From Xenorhabdus thuongxuanensis (lineage in GTDB: Bacteria; Pseudomonadota; Gammaproteobacteria; Enterobacterales; Enterobacteriaceae): DNA of 50,040 bases. Every line of letters starts with the position of its first letter. Within the stretch, counting starts at the first letter, position 1. A program made the position numbers and the translations under genes. The notes under the pieces are model-generated. The model had not been told where the DNA came from and ran no database searches. It saw only the letters and a program-made list of their open reading frames with translations. This document shows, one piece after another, positions 33,407 to 45,769 of the stretch. The stretch covers positions 10,801 through 60,840 of the forward strand of contig NZ_MKGR01000023.1 in assembly GCF_001908095.1 (NCBI RefSeq). The letters are read 5' to 3'.

Positions 33407-33413
33407 AGTCAAG

Positions 33414-34565
33414 TTGTCTGAAGAATATGCAATCTCTTCAATAAAGCAGCCTATCATAGCAACGCGAATTTCGTTTTTTATTGCGGGATTCAGTATTGCG
33501 AGTTGGGCGCCGCTGATCCCATTGGTGAAGGAAAGACTGGGTCTGGATGATGGTTCAATGGGGTTACTGATACTGGTGTTTGGTATTGGTTCTTTCATTA
33601 TGATGCCAATAGCGGGAATGTTGGCAACTCGCTTTGGCTGCCGGAAGGTTTTTGCCTTTTTTGCTTTGTTAGCTGTCTTGATATTACCGGGGCTAAGTGT
33701 GTTCTCAACCCCGCTAACATTGATCTGTGCTTTGTTTGTGTTCGGTATGGGAATTGGGGCAACAGATGTAGTGATCAATATCCATGCGGTCAATATTGAG
33801 AAAAGAGTACATCAACCGATTATGTCGGGCTTTCATGCATTATTCAGCTTAGGGGGAATCGCAGGAGCTGGTACTGTCAGCCTATTGTTGTTTTTGGGGA
33901 TCTCACCATTTCAGGTCACCATTGCCGTAGGGATATTTGTTATCCTGTTATTGTTGCCAACATGGAATGGAATGCTGGATAACACCGAAACGGAAGAAAC
34001 GCCATTTTTTGCTTTGCCGCGTGGCATTGTTATCCTGATTGGTTCTCTCTGTTTTGTGGTTTACTTGATGGAAGGCTCCATGCTGGATTGGAGCGGTATC
34101 TTATTAAGTAGTGTGCATAACATGAGTAGTCATCAGGCGGGATTTGGCTATACGCTATTTGCCATTACCATGACTGCGGGGCGATTTTTGGGTGATAAAA
34201 TTATTGCGACATGTGGATATCGGCGCGTATTTTTAGGCAGTGCGATTTTGGCAACGTCAGGTTTTGTCCTGATTTATCTGGCAACCAGCACAATTCAGTT
34301 GGGAATTTCTTTCCTGATGATTGGAGCGGGGCTATCCAATTTGGCGCCGATGTTTTTCACTGCTTCTGGCCAACAGAAAGTTATGCCTGATGCGTTGGCA
34401 GTATCTGCCGTTTCTACGATGGGGTATTCAGGGATTCTGCTTGGGCCGGCAATTATTGGCGGTTTGGCTCATCAGGTAACATTACATGGTGCTTTTGCCT
34501 GTATTGCTTTGCTTTCCCTTTCATTGTTAGCGGGATATGGTTTGATTAATCCTACCAAAGAATAA
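33414..34565 (+). CDS. MFS transporter, YbjJ-like sugar/metabolite permease
   Basis: A 383-aa major facilitator protein with about twelve hydrophobic segments. An MFS motif-A-like loop (MLATRFGCRK, about residues 63-72) joins helices 2 and 3. The family resemblance is to E. coli YbjJ and the FucP-type sugar permeases. The start is TTG at 33414, well placed behind GGAGGAGTCAAG; no ATG fits. It follows the three metabolic enzymes after 115 bases and precedes a DUF1349 gene by 14 bases. It could export the product made by the cluster or import its precursor; direction is not readable from sequence. Confidence 0.83.
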   Translation: MSEEYAISSIKQPIIATRISFFIAGFSIASWAPLIPLVKERLGLDDGSMGLLILVFGIGSFIMMPIAGMLATRFGCRKVFAFFALLAVLILPGLSVFSTPLTLICALFVFGMGIGATDVVINIHAVNIEKRVHQPIMSGFHALFSLGGIAGAGTVSLLLFLGISPFQVTIAVGIFVILLLLPTWNGMLDNTETEETPFFALPRGIVILIGSLCFVVYLMEGSMLDWSGILLSSVHNMSSHQAGFGYTLFAITMTAGRFLGDKIIATCGYRRVFLGSAILATSGFVLIYLATSTIQLGISFLMIGAGLSNLAPMFFTASGQQKVMPDALAVSAVSTMGYSGILLGPAIIGGLAHQVTLHGAFACIALLSLSLLAGYGLINPTKE

Positions 34566-34579
34566 CAGGGTAAATATTG

Positions 34580-35176
34580 ATGAATTTGCAGCAATGTCAT
34601 TGGTTGAACGAGCCTGCATCATGGCGGTGTCAGGATAATGAACTTCATGTCATGACGGACAATAAAACCGATTTCTGGCGTGATACATGGTATGGTTTTC
34701 AGCGTCATAGTGGTCATGTATTTGGCGGCTATATTAATGATTTTAAACTTGAAGAAGGTTTTACCTTCCAGTTTTGTATCGAAGGCCAGTTTGAGCAATT
34801 ATACGATCAGGCGGGTGTGATGTTATTGGTGGATGAGCAACATTGGTTAAAAGCGGGTGTTGAACATTCTGATGGGCAAGCAACCATCGGTAGTGTATTA
34901 ACCAATGGCTGTTCTGACTGGGCTATGGGCATTTTCCCTGGTAATCCAGAGAAGTTTTGGCTACGGCTGACTTACCATGATGGAGCTATCAGGTTGCAGT
35001 ATTCCACCGATGGTGTGACATGGCCGTTATTGAGATTGTCTCCTTTTACCGTTGGCAATCAGCGTATCTTTGTCGGGGCGATGTGCTGCTCACCGGAACG
35101 GGAAGGATTGCAGGTGAGGTTTTCCGACTTTAGCCTAACGTCATCGTTGAAAAAGCACCTGCATGATTTAAGTTAG
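34580..35176 (+). CDS. DUF1349 domain protein (concanavalin-like fold)
   Basis: A 198-aa soluble protein from ATG at 34580; a TTG three bases earlier is the alternative. The region with DTWYGFQRHSGHVFGG, DQAGVMLLVDEQHWLKAGVE and RLTYHDGAIRLQYSTDGVTW is typical of DUF1349/YesU-like proteins, which adopt a lectin/glucanase jelly-roll fold and are thought to bind carbohydrate. No signal peptide is visible, so it is probably cytoplasmic. It is the last gene of the cluster, ahead of a bidirectional terminator. Its molecular role is unknown. Confidence 0.8.
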   Translation: MNLQQCHWLNEPASWRCQDNELHVMTDNKTDFWRDTWYGFQRHSGHVFGGYINDFKLEEGFTFQFCIEGQFEQLYDQAGVMLLVDEQHWLKAGVEHSDGQATIGSVLTNGCSDWAMGIFPGNPEKFWLRLTYHDGAIRLQYSTDGVTWPLLRLSPFTVGNQRIFVGAMCCSPEREGLQVRFSDFSLTSSLKKHLHDLS

Positions 35177-35250
35177 ATCTCTATTAAGAGAGAGCGAGTT
35201 GCAGTGTGGTAACAAGGGAAAGTATTTCTGAGCATCCGTTTCATTAATGA

Positions 35251-35286
35251 CCATAATGTGCATTTTACTGCACATTAATGGTTTTC
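35251..35286. terminator. Bidirectional terminator between the DUF1349 gene and thiH
   Basis: CCAT plus AATGTGCA (35251-35262) pairs with TGCACATT plus ATGG (35269-35281, one bulged A) and runs into TTTTC on the + strand. It lies between convergent transcripts. Confidence 0.75.
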
Positions 35287-35293
35287 TAGCAAA

Positions 35294-36418
35294 TCATCGT
35301 CCTAAGTAATTATCCCAATCTTTCCAGACGGGTTGTAAACCTGATTTGACCAAGGCTTCGGCGACCTGAAAAACAGAACGATTGTCGTGGGGGGCGAATT
35401 GCTCCAGCTCGTGGTGTTCATCAGCATAACCGCCTGGTTGGGTTTTTGAACCTGCACTGATATTGTTGATCGCGAGAGGGACAACGTGATCACGGAAAAA
35501 GGGTGATTCACGGGTGGAAAGGGAAAGCTCTACATCGGGTGCCAGCAGGCGGAAAGCGCAAATCAATTGCACCAGCTCGGCCTCATTCATTAAAGAAGCG
35601 GGTTCTATGCCGCCTGCACAGGGGCGTAGGCGTGGAAAAGAGATGGAATAACGGCTTTGCCAAAACTGTTTTTGCAGGAAGAAGAGGTGCTCAGCCACCA
35701 TATAGCAATCTGTTCGCCAATTGTGGGATAACCCAATCAAGGCTCCCAGCCCAATCTTGTCTATTCCCGCTCGCCCAAGGCGTTCCGGTGTTTCTAATCG
35801 CCAGTGGAAATCCTGTTTTTTGCCTTTCAAATGATGTCGTTGATAACTGGGTTGGTGGTAAGTTTCCTGATAGACCATCACGCCATCCAATCCTAATGTT
35901 TTCAGTTCAGTATATTCCTCTTGCGCCAATGGCTGAACCTCCATTGAGACAGAGCTGAAGTGACGGCGGATCAAGGGAAGATAGCGACGAAAATAATCCA
36001 TGCCAACTTTGTTTTGGTGTTCCCCTGTCACCAGCAGAATATGCTCAAATCCCAATTTTTTTAGTGCGAGGCATTCTGCTTCAATCTCCTGTTCATTGAG
36101 TGTCTTGCGCTTAATGTGATTGCTCATGGAGAAACCACAATAAGTGCAGTCGTTGGCACACAGATTGGAAAGATAGAGTGGGATAAAAAATCCCACGGTA
36201 TTACCAAAACGCTGGCGAGTGAGTTGTTGTGCACGTTGGGCAAGTGGCTCAAGATAAGGTAGTGCAGCAGGAGATAGCAAAGACATAAAGTCATCCAACG
36301 TCAAGCGAGCACTGTTTAGTGCATGTTCAATGTCCTGTGATGTCTTACTGTTGATGCGTAGGATGATGTCATCCCAATCCAGTTGTTGCCAGTGCTGGCT
36401 AAATGTTCGGTTTGTCAT
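35294..36418 (-). CDS. thiH: 2-iminoacetate synthase ThiH
   Basis: ThiH is a radical S-adenosylmethionine enzyme that cleaves tyrosine to dehydroglycine (2-iminoacetate) for the thiazole ring of thiamine. The 374 aa compare with 377 in E. coli. The radical-SAM cluster motif is C87-x3-C91-x2-C94 (CANDCTYC). Its ATG overlaps the thiG stop by four bases (ATGA). It is the last gene of thiCEFSGH and ends before a strong stem-loop. Confidence 0.97.
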   Translation of the reverse strand: MTNRTFSQHWQQLDWDDIILRINSKTSQDIEHALNSARLTLDDFMSLLSPAALPYLEPLAQRAQQLTRQRFGNTVGFFIPLYLSNLCANDCTYCGFSMSNHIKRKTLNEQEIEAECLALKKLGFEHILLVTGEHQNKVGMDYFRRYLPLIRRHFSSVSMEVQPLAQEEYTELKTLGLDGVMVYQETYHQPSYQRHHLKGKKQDFHWRLETPERLGRAGIDKIGLGALIGLSHNWRTDCYMVAEHLFFLQKQFWQSRYSISFPRLRPCAGGIEPASLMNEAELVQLICAFRLLAPDVELSLSTRESPFFRDHVVPLAINNISAGSKTQPGGYADEHHELEQFAPHDNRSVFQVAEALVKSGLQPVWKDWDNYLGR

Positions 36419-37185
36419 AGTACCCCCAGAAAATCGGTCAGCGGGCTAGAAGCCTCAGCATGGGATTTCTGGCTTGCTACGCCTGCTTGATGTGAAAGTT
36501 CACCGGCTTCAATGGCGGTTTTGAATGCCTGAGCCATCTTAACTGGATTTCGGGCAACAGCGATGGCGGTATTAACCAGCACAGCATCCGCACCCATTTC
36601 GATGGCGGCCAGTGCATGGCTCGGTGCTCCGATCCCTGCATCCACAACAACGGGTACGTTGGCCTGTTCGATGATAATCTGTAGAAAATCGCGGGTCAGT
36701 AACCCCTTATTTGAGCCGATAGGGGCACCTAATGGCATAACGGCAGCACAGCCGACTTCTTCCAATCGGCGGCACAGGACAGGATCAGCGCCACAATAGG
36801 GCAAAACGATAAATCCCTCTTTGACTAGCTGTTCTGCTCCCTTTAATGTCTCAACGGGATCGGGCAATAGGTATTTTACATCGGGGTGGATCTCCAATTT
36901 AATCCAGTGAGTTCCCAATGCTTCCCGTGCGAGGCGAGCGGCGAAGATGGCTTCTTCCGCGGTTTTGGCTCCAGAGGTATTGGGTAGCAGTTTGACACCC
37001 AATTGTTGCAGTGGTGCAAGAATGCCATCGTCATTATTGCCGTGAAGATCGATGCGTTTCATTGCCATTGTTACCAGTTGGCTGCCAGAGGCGCGGATTG
37101 CGTCGATCATTAGTCCTGCATTGGCAAACTTGCCTGTTCCGGTAAATAGGCGGGATTGGAAGGGTGTATCTGCAATTTTTAACAT
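36415..37185 (-). CDS. thiG: Thiazole synthase ThiG
   Basis: ThiG condenses deoxyxylulose-5-phosphate, dehydroglycine and ThiS-thiocarboxylate into the thiazole phosphate. The ATG at 37185 follows GGAGGTTATTTT and gives [14 protein letters not shown] and 256 aa; the longer frame to 37251 is unconserved. Family blocks [32 protein letters not shown] (Schiff-base lysine), [12 protein letters not shown] and [12 protein letters not shown] are intact. It lies 19 bases after thiS and overlaps thiH. Confidence 0.97.
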   Translation of the reverse strand: MLKIADTPFQSRLFTGTGKFANAGLMIDAIRASGSQLVTMAMKRIDLHGNNDDGILAPLQQLGVKLLPNTSGAKTAEEAIFAARLAREALGTHWIKLEIHPDVKYLLPDPVETLKGAEQLVKEGFIVLPYCGADPVLCRRLEEVGCAAVMPLGAPIGSNKGLLTRDFLQIIIEQANVPVVVDAGIGAPSHALAAIEMGADAVLVNTAIAVARNPVKMAQAFKTAIEAGELSHQAGVASQKSHAEASSPLTDFLGVL

Positions 37186-37204
37186 AAAATAACCTCCGGC
37201 AAGA

Positions 37205-37420
37205 TCAGCCACCAGCAATGGCCTGAAACAGTAAGATAGTATCCCCGTCATTAATCTGATGGGTTTGCCACTCTGAACGCGGAATAATGGTTTGATTGAT
37301 AGCCAAAGCGCTCCCTGATTGCGTGTGTTCTATATGTTCCAGCAATTGATGTTCCAGAAACTGTTGCACTGTCATGGATGCATTCAGGGTCATTGGTTGA
37401 TCGTTGACAATAATGTTCAT
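37205..37420 (-). CDS. thiS: Sulfur carrier protein ThiS
   Basis: ThiS is the small ubiquitin-like sulfur donor for thiazole formation. The 71-aa protein ends in the diagnostic Gly-Gly (LLFQAIAGG), which ThiF adenylates and which becomes a thiocarboxylate. It is slightly longer than the usual 66 aa. Its ATG overlaps the thiF stop by four bases. Confidence 0.95.
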   Translation of the reverse strand: MNIIVNDQPMTLNASMTVQQFLEHQLLEHIEHTQSGSALAINQTIIPRSEWQTHQINDGDTILLFQAIAGG

Positions 37421-38195
37421 GCGACTTCTTTTCCTAACCGTTTTTTATCGGTCTGTCTGGTAGCGCCACAAATTGGGCACTGTGATGAGCGAGTAAGCTG
37501 TAATGTGCTCCAGCTTTGCTGTTTGCCATCAAACAGCCGGAGTTTTCCGTCTAAGGAAGAAGAAAGGCCAGCCAGCATTTTTATCGCTTCCAAGGATTGC
37601 AAAGTGCCGATGACTCCAACGATAGGGCCTAAGATACCGGCTGTTCGGCAATTTCGGTGAGGTTCTTCTTGATTAGGATAGAGGCAGGCATAGCAACCGT
37701 GCTGGTAAGGGGGAGTCAATACCATTAATTGCCCACTAAAGCCAACGGCACTGCCGCTAATGAGTGGTTTATTTTTTGCAATACAGGCGGCATTGATGGC
37801 ATGGCGAGTTGCCATGTTGTCACAGCAATCCAAAACCAAGTCGATTTGATTGACAGCATTAACCAAAGATTCACGATTTTGCCGTACAGTTAGTGCCATG
37901 ATATTGATTTGCGGGTTTAGCTCAGCCAGTTGCTTTGCTGCTAATTGGGCTTTGTTGGCAGGAATATCTGCTGTGCGATAGATAATCTGGCGTTGCAGGT
38001 TTGAGATATGTAATGTGTCATCATCTGCCAGATAAAGGTGTCCTACCCCTGCCGCCGCGAGATAGAGCGCAGCCGGCGATCCTAATCCACCCAGACCGAC
38101 AATCAGTACCTTGCTGGCTTTTAATTTCTCTTGCCCTTCGGGACCAATGTCTTCCAGCAGTAATTGGCGGCTGTAACGCATAAATTCTTGATCGT

Positions 38196-38202
<7 letters not shown>
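37417..38202 (-). CDS. thiF: ThiS adenylyltransferase ThiF
   Basis: ThiF activates the ThiS C terminus with ATP, an E1-like reaction. The 261 aa contain the nucleotide-binding loop GLGGLGS at 36-42, zinc cysteines C170/C173 and C242/C245 (CPIC), and the active-site C185 in RNCRTAG. MoeB is the close relative; position in the thi operon next to thiS decides the call. The start overlaps the thiE stop by seven bases (ATGTTAA). Confidence 0.96.
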
Positions 38203-40875
<2,673 letters not shown>

Positions 40876-41009
40876 TTATCGCCTGTCTCATTGTTGATCA
40901 GGCTTAAGTTGAGAAAATTGCTTGTCTGGAGCTCGCAGGGAGTAATGGTTGGTGCTGTTTGGTATCTATACATGTATTTGCATAGATGTACGATGACTGG
41001 CAGCGGGGT

Positions 41010-41122
41010 GATTACTCTTGTTCCCTTCGCGGGTATTAGCCCGATCAGGTTCTGCGGATCCCGAATTAACGGTCTCAGCCTGTGTCCATCGTGATATACG
41101 TTGAACGCTAGGCACTCCGACA
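41010..41122 (-). ncRNA. TPP riboswitch (thi box) upstream of thiC
   Basis: On the - strand the spacer carries the thi-box landmarks in order: CGGAGTGCC (near 41111-41120), GGCTGAGACC (41071-41080), ACCTGATC (41043-41050) and the block GGGCTAATACCCGCGAAGGG ending near 41022. When thiamine pyrophosphate binds, thiC expression is reduced. About 150 bases of further leader lead to thiC; a GCCTG/CAGGC hairpin (40881-40903) lies close to its ribosome site and may belong to the expression platform. The 40858-41201 spacer holds no gene. Confidence 0.95.
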
Positions 41123-41139
41123 AGAAAAAAACACCCCAA

Positions 41140-41167
41140 AGTATAAAGGGGATTGTGAAAACTACAA
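41140..41167 (-). promoter_or_regulatory. Promoter of the thiC operon
   Basis: On the - strand TTGTAG (41167-41162) and TATACT (41145-41140) are spaced 16 bases apart, about 20 bases before the riboswitch begins. The position fits a transcript starting near 41132. Confidence 0.65.
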
Positions 41168-41201
41168 CCCCCCGTTTTGGGGAACAGCACACTAAGTTAT
41201 T

Positions 41202-41864
41202 TTATAAAGCCCACTTCAATTGTTTCCAACCGCGTATTTCAGCTTCTGATTGCAATTTATTATCTGCGTTAATAGTAAAGACTTCGTCAGCAAATAAGCA
41301 CATTGGCAAATCATTTATGGAATCGGTATAAAATGAGATATGTTGTGGTGACAAGTTCTGTTGTTCAAGCCATTGTTGCAGGCGGGTAACTTTGCCTTCA
41401 CGGAAGGTCAAAATTCCTTGAATATCGCCAGTATAGCATCCCTCTTTCATTACCATATCAATACCCATTGCTGTCTGGATGCCAAATGCAGCCGCGATTT
41501 TTTTAACTACGAAAGAAACGGTAGCGGAAATAATCATGAGTGGGATGTTCTGCTGTTGGTAAATAGCCAATTGTTTTTTGGCGGCGGGATAAAAAATGGG
41601 TTTGATTTTGGTTTCCACAAAATCGGCCAACCAGATATCTATTTGTTCAGCAGGAATTTGTTGGAGTGCCTGTAAACTGAAAGCCAGATATTTCTGCATA
41701 TCCAGCTTACCCGCACAGTAATCAGATATCATTTTTTGATCTGCTTCGATAAAGCGAGGATCGGTAATAATTCTTTTTTCCCATAGATATTCCGTCCAGA
41801 GGCGACCGGAATCCCCACAAATCAGTGTCTCATCCAGATCAAATACAGCGATTTTCTTTGACAT
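41202..41864 (-). CDS. HAD-IB family phosphatase (SerB-like)
   Basis: A 220-aa HAD hydrolase of subclass IB. Motif I VFDLDETLICGDS, motif II IISATVSFV, conserved lysine region GKVTRLQQW and motif IV FYTDSINDLPM are intact, so it should be active as a phosphatase, perhaps on phosphoserine-like or lipid phosphates. The ATG at 41864 behind AGGAATCACAGTA is preferred; the longer frame to 41975 adds a spurious hydrophobic leader. It sits where E. coli carries the anti-sigma factor gene rsd, between thiC and nudC. Substrate unknown. Confidence 0.85.
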   Translation of the reverse strand: MSKKIAVFDLDETLICGDSGRLWTEYLWEKRIITDPRFIEADQKMISDYCAGKLDMQKYLAFSLQALQQIPAEQIDIWLADFVETKIKPIFYPAAKKQLAIYQQQNIPLMIISATVSFVVKKIAAAFGIQTAMGIDMVMKEGCYTGDIQGILTFREGKVTRLQQWLEQQNLSPQHISFYTDSINDLPMCLFADEVFTINADNKLQSEAEIRGWKQLKWAL

Positions 41865-42019
41865 TACTGTGATTCCTAATTGAAGAAGGGTATTCAGAAA
41901 CAGAGTTAATATAACAAGATTGAAGACGAAATAAGATAAAAAGGCGTATGCTTTGTTTGTATTGATTTTGGGCAAAGTATCATGGGAATAATTACATAAC
42001 CAATGATGGAACAGATATT

Positions 42020-42787
42020 ATGCAACAAAAACTGACAGGTAGAGAACAAGGCTGGTGGATTGTCAGTCTTGAAAATCGGGTTTGGTTACCACAAGGGGAA
42101 TTACCTTTAGGTACGGCCAATCAGTGGGCATTGCAAGGCCATATGGCGCAACCCATCGGTGAGTGGTTGGGGGAAACGGTCTGGTTGGTTCGTCAGAAAA
42201 TGGTTTCAGATATGTCCTCTCCCCGTTTACTTGCTGATCGGGATGATAAGTTATTTCAGTTGGTCGGGCGTGGTGTGCAATTGGCTGAGTTTTATCGGTC
42301 ACATCACTATTGTGGTTATTGTGGCCATGAGATGCAGCATAGTCAGCGTGAATGGGCTTGTTTGTGCAACCACTGCCATGAACATTACTATCCACAAATA
42401 GCGCCCAGCATTATTGTCGGTATTCGCCGCGATGACCATATTTTGCTGGCACAACATCAGCGTCATCGCAATGGGGTTCATACCGTGCTGGCCGGTTTTG
42501 TTGAAGTCGGGGAAACTCTGGAAGAGGCTGTGCATCGTGAAGTGATGGAGGAGAGCGGGATTAAGATCCGTAACTTGCGTTATGTCGCTTCCCAGCCGTG
42601 GCCTTTCCCGAATTCATTGATGGTGGGCTTTCTGGCTGATTATGAAAGCGGTGAAATCAAAGTTGATCCCGTCGAACTTATCAGTGCAGATTGGTATCGT
42701 TATGATAACCTTCCCTTGATTCCTCCACCAGATACGATCGCTCGCCGTTTAATTGAAGATACGGTTGCGTTATGTCGTCATCAGTAA
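42020..42787 (+). CDS. nudC: NAD+ diphosphatase / NAD-decapping hydrolase NudC
   Basis: NudC cleaves NADH to NMNH and AMP and removes 5' NAD caps from RNA. The 255 aa (E. coli 257) contain a zinc ribbon (C98, C101, C116, C119), the Nudix box G159 to I181 ([12 protein letters not shown] then REVMEESGI) and the family signature SQPWPFPNS at 191-199. It is divergent from the HAD-IB gene and precedes hemE, as in E. coli. Confidence 0.96.
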   Translation: MQQKLTGREQGWWIVSLENRVWLPQGELPLGTANQWALQGHMAQPIGEWLGETVWLVRQKMVSDMSSPRLLADRDDKLFQLVGRGVQLAEFYRSHHYCGYCGHEMQHSQREWACLCNHCHEHYYPQIAPSIIVGIRRDDHILLAQHQRHRNGVHTVLAGFVEVGETLEEAVHREVMEESGIKIRNLRYVASQPWPFPNSLMVGFLADYESGEIKVDPVELISADWYRYDNLPLIPPPDTIARRLIEDTVALCRHQ

Positions 42788-42893
42788 TCATCACGTTATT
42801 GGAGGTTCTGCCAGAAGTTCAATTTCAGGCATGTTAAACTGCGCCAGTTTTCTCGTGCGTTTGTCGTGCATAAATTAATCAAGGGAGCTTATC

Positions 42894-43958
42894 ATGAATG
42901 AGTTGAAAAACGACCGCTATCTGCGTGCCTTATTGCGTCAGCCCGTCGATATCACACCGGTATGGATGATGCGTCAGGCCGGTCGATATTTACCTGAATA
43001 TAAAGCTACGCGTCAGGCGGCGGGAGATTTCATCTCGTTATGTAAAAATACTGAATTGGCTTGTGAAGTCACTCTCCAACCCTTGCGCCGCTTTCCTCTG
43101 GATGCAGCTATCTTGTTTTCCGATATTTTGACTATTCCTGATGCGATGGGATTGGGACTGTATTTTGAAACAGGGGAAGGGCCACGTTTTCATTCTCCGA
43201 TTCAGAATCATGCCGATGTAGAAAAATTACCTGTGCCTGATCCAGAACTGGAGTTAGGCTATGTTATGGATGCAGTGCGTGCTATCCGTAAGGCATTGGC
43301 AGGGCAAGTTCCTTTGATCGGTTTTTCTGGTAGCCCGTGGACATTGGCAACTTATATGGTTGAGGGAGGAAGCAGCAAGGCTTTCACCAAAATTAAGGCC
43401 ATGATGTATACGTCGCCTGCCACAATGCATATGTTACTGGATAAATTGGCAAACAGCGTTATTCTATATTTGAATGCGCAAATAAAAGCAGGCGCTCAAT
43501 CTGTCATGATTTTCGATACTTGGGGTGGGGTTTTGTCTCATCACGATTATCTGGCGTTTTCCCTGCAATATATGCATAAAATTGTTGATGGTTTGATCCG
43601 CGAACATGAAGGACGTCGTATACCTGTTACCCTGTTCACCAAAGGGGGAGGGCAGTGGCTTGAGGCGATGGCGGCGACAGGATGTGATGCACTTGGATTG
43701 GATTGGACAACGAATATTGCGGATGCGCGTCGGCGCGTTGGAGATAAGGTCGCTTTGCAGGGTAATATGGACCCGTCCATGCTATATGCCCAGCCAGCAC
43801 GAATTGAAGAAGAAGTTTCGACAATTTTACAAGATTTTGGTGTGGGTAGTGGGCATGTTTTCAATTTGGGGCATGGCATTCATCAGGATATTCCGCCAGA
43901 GCACGCAGGCGCATTTGTTGAAGCAGTACACAGACTTTCAGTAAAATACCATCAATGA
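42894..43958 (+). CDS. hemE: Uroporphyrinogen decarboxylase HemE
   Basis: HemE removes four carboxyl groups from uroporphyrinogen III to give coproporphyrinogen III in heme synthesis. At 354 aa it equals E. coli HemE. The N-terminal [15 protein letters not shown] signature and the catalytic Asp at position 77 (ILFSDIL) are present, as is [15 protein letters not shown] near the C terminus. AAGGGAGC precedes the ATG. nfi starts four bases after its stop. Confidence 0.97.
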   Translation: MNELKNDRYLRALLRQPVDITPVWMMRQAGRYLPEYKATRQAAGDFISLCKNTELACEVTLQPLRRFPLDAAILFSDILTIPDAMGLGLYFETGEGPRFHSPIQNHADVEKLPVPDPELELGYVMDAVRAIRKALAGQVPLIGFSGSPWTLATYMVEGGSSKAFTKIKAMMYTSPATMHMLLDKLANSVILYLNAQIKAGAQSVMIFDTWGGVLSHHDYLAFSLQYMHKIVDGLIREHEGRRIPVTLFTKGGGQWLEAMAATGCDALGLDWTTNIADARRRVGDKVALQGNMDPSMLYAQPARIEEEVSTILQDFGVGSGHVFNLGHGIHQDIPPEHAGAFVEAVHRLSVKYHQ

Positions 43959-43962
43959 TTTT

Positions 43963-44640
43963 ATGATTGATACAAAGGCATTACGTCAGGAACAGATAGA
44001 GAAATCACGGCTGGTTATCCGCCATGATGTTTTTTCTGCATCTTTTACGCCAAGGTTTATTGCGGGTGCTGATGTTGGGTTTGAAAAAAGCGGTACGGTG
44101 ACGCGTGCCGCCATTGCGGTATTGCAATATCCCTCACTAGAATTGGTCGAATACCAAATTGCCAGAATTGATACGGTACTTCCCTATATCCCCGGTTTAC
44201 TCTCATTTCGTGAATATCCTGCACTGATAGCTGCATGGCAAAAATTAAGTTTACGGCCTGATTTGGTGATGGTGGATGGTCAGGGCATTGCCCATCCTCG
44301 ACGTTTTGGTATCGCCAGTCATTTTGGGGTATTAGCGGATGTTCCCACCATTGGGGTGGCAAAAAGCCGTTTGTGTGGTGAACATGCCCAGATAGAAGAG
44401 GTTCAGGGAGACCGTCAGCCATTGATAGATCACGGTGAACAGATTGGAGTCGTATTGAGAAGCAAAAAAAGATGTAATCCGCTCTATATTTCCCTTGGCC
44501 ATAAGATCAGTATTGATAGTGCGGTCTTTTGGGTTGAGCAGTGTATGGGGGGATATAAACTGCCTGAACCCACCCGTTGGGCGGATGGGATTGCCTCAAA
44601 TAGATTGTTTTTTAAGCAAACAATGCAGAAAAATCTATAA
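43963..44640 (+). CDS. nfi: Endonuclease V (deoxyinosine 3'-endonuclease)
   Basis: Nfi nicks DNA one base 3' of deoxyinosine and other deaminated bases, starting alternative excision repair. The 225 aa compare with 223 in E. coli. Metal ligands and wedge are visible: D37 (AGADVGF), PYIPG at 74-78, E84 (SFRE) and D105 in [13 protein letters not shown]. It follows hemE by four bases and is probably translated from the same mRNA. Confidence 0.95.
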   Translation: MIDTKALRQEQIEKSRLVIRHDVFSASFTPRFIAGADVGFEKSGTVTRAAIAVLQYPSLELVEYQIARIDTVLPYIPGLLSFREYPALIAAWQKLSLRPDLVMVDGQGIAHPRRFGIASHFGVLADVPTIGVAKSRLCGEHAQIEEVQGDRQPLIDHGEQIGVVLRSKKRCNPLYISLGHKISIDSAVFWVEQCMGGYKLPEPTRWADGIASNRLFFKQTMQKNL

Positions 44641-44716
44641 TTGTGGCGGAAAAGTGTGGATATTCTTGATTTTCAGGTAAACTTCGACGCAAATTAGGCA
44701 TTATGAGTAACGACCA

Positions 44717-45307
44717 ATGTTAAGAAACCCGATCCACCTGCGGTTGGAGAAACTCGAAAGTTGGCAACATTTGACTTTTATGGCTAGTCTATGTGAGCGG
44801 ATGTATCCAAATTATCAGGCATTTTGTTGCCAAAGCGGGTTTGCAGACCCTGTACAATATCGCCGCATTATGGATCTAGTGTGGGAAATCTTGGTCGTTA
44901 AAGATGCAAAAGTGAATTTTGATAATCAGCTGGAAAAATTGGAAACCATTATCCCATCATCAGAAGATTATGATATTTATGGTGTGTATCCAGCGATTGA
45001 TGCGTGCATTGCATTGAGTGAAGTGATTCATTCTCGTCTGAGTGGCTCGACGTTAGAACATGCAATAGCCGTCAGTGAAATATCTATCCGTACTGTTGCT
45101 ATGCTGGAAATGACGCAGGCCGGTAGGGAAATGACCGAGGATGAATTAAAAATATTACCTGCCATTGAGGAAGAATGGGACATTCAATGGGAGATTTACC
45201 GTTTGTTGGCAAATTGCGAAGAACGGGACATCGAATTAATTAAAGGATTAAAGGCTGATCTCCGCGAGATGGGGGTTAGCAATATCGGTATAAATCTGGC
45301 GCAATAA
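44717..45307 (+). CDS. yjaG: DUF416 family protein YjaG
   Basis: A 196-aa cytoplasmic protein of unknown function, matching the DUF416 family in length and blocks (LRLEKLESWQHLTFMASLCER near the start, AVSEISIRTVAMLEMTQAG in the middle). The order nfi-yjaG-hupA is the same in E. coli. Largely helical, with no signal peptide or membrane segment. It has no recognised catalytic motif. Confidence 0.9.
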   Translation: MLRNPIHLRLEKLESWQHLTFMASLCERMYPNYQAFCCQSGFADPVQYRRIMDLVWEILVVKDAKVNFDNQLEKLETIIPSSEDYDIYGVYPAIDACIALSEVIHSRLSGSTLEHAIAVSEISIRTVAMLEMTQAGREMTEDELKILPAIEEEWDIQWEIYRLLANCEERDIELIKGLKADLREMGVSNIGINLAQ

Positions 45308-45491
45308 CGCATAAAACGTGACTTAGTGCTTGATTTACCGTATTTAAAGGCTTCACATTTGCCCTCACTCTGTTCTACATTGGGGGCGAAAAGAAGTGGC
45401 TATCGGTGCGTGTATGCAGGGGTGCTGTCAAATCGGCATATCCGTCGCACTCGATGCTTTGCAAACGATAAACACACTGTAAGGATAATCT

Positions 45492-45764
45492 ATGAATAAG
45501 ACTGAATTAGTTGATGCAATTGCAGCAGGCGCAGACCTGACCAAGACTCAGGCTAAAGCTGCTCTGGAGTCAACTTTGAATGCAATCACTGAATCTCTGA
45601 AAAATGGCGATGCAGTGCAGTTGGTAGGCTTTGGTACTTTTAAAGTTAATCACCGTGCAGAACGTACTGGTCGTAACCCACAGACTGGTAAAGAAATTAA
45701 AATCGCAGCAGCAAATGTGCCTGCTTTCTCCGCTGGTAAGGCACTGAAAGACGCAGTTAAGTAA
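45492..45764 (+). CDS. hupA: DNA-binding protein HU-alpha
   Basis: HU is the abundant nucleoid protein that bends DNA non-specifically as a homo- or heterodimer. The 90 aa equal E. coli Hup[21 protein letters not shown], the [20 protein letters not shown] arm and [31 protein letters not shown] precedes the ATG. The 184-base upstream spacer is non-coding and should hold its promoter; a TTCACA/TACATT pair (45352, 45376) is a tentative candidate. A hairpin after the stop overlaps the next gene. Confidence 0.98.
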   Translation: MNKTELVDAIAAGADLTKTQAKAALESTLNAITESLKNGDAVQLVGFGTFKVNHRAERTGRNPQTGKEIKIAAANVPAFSAGKALKDAVK

Positions 45765-45769
45765 TCGAA

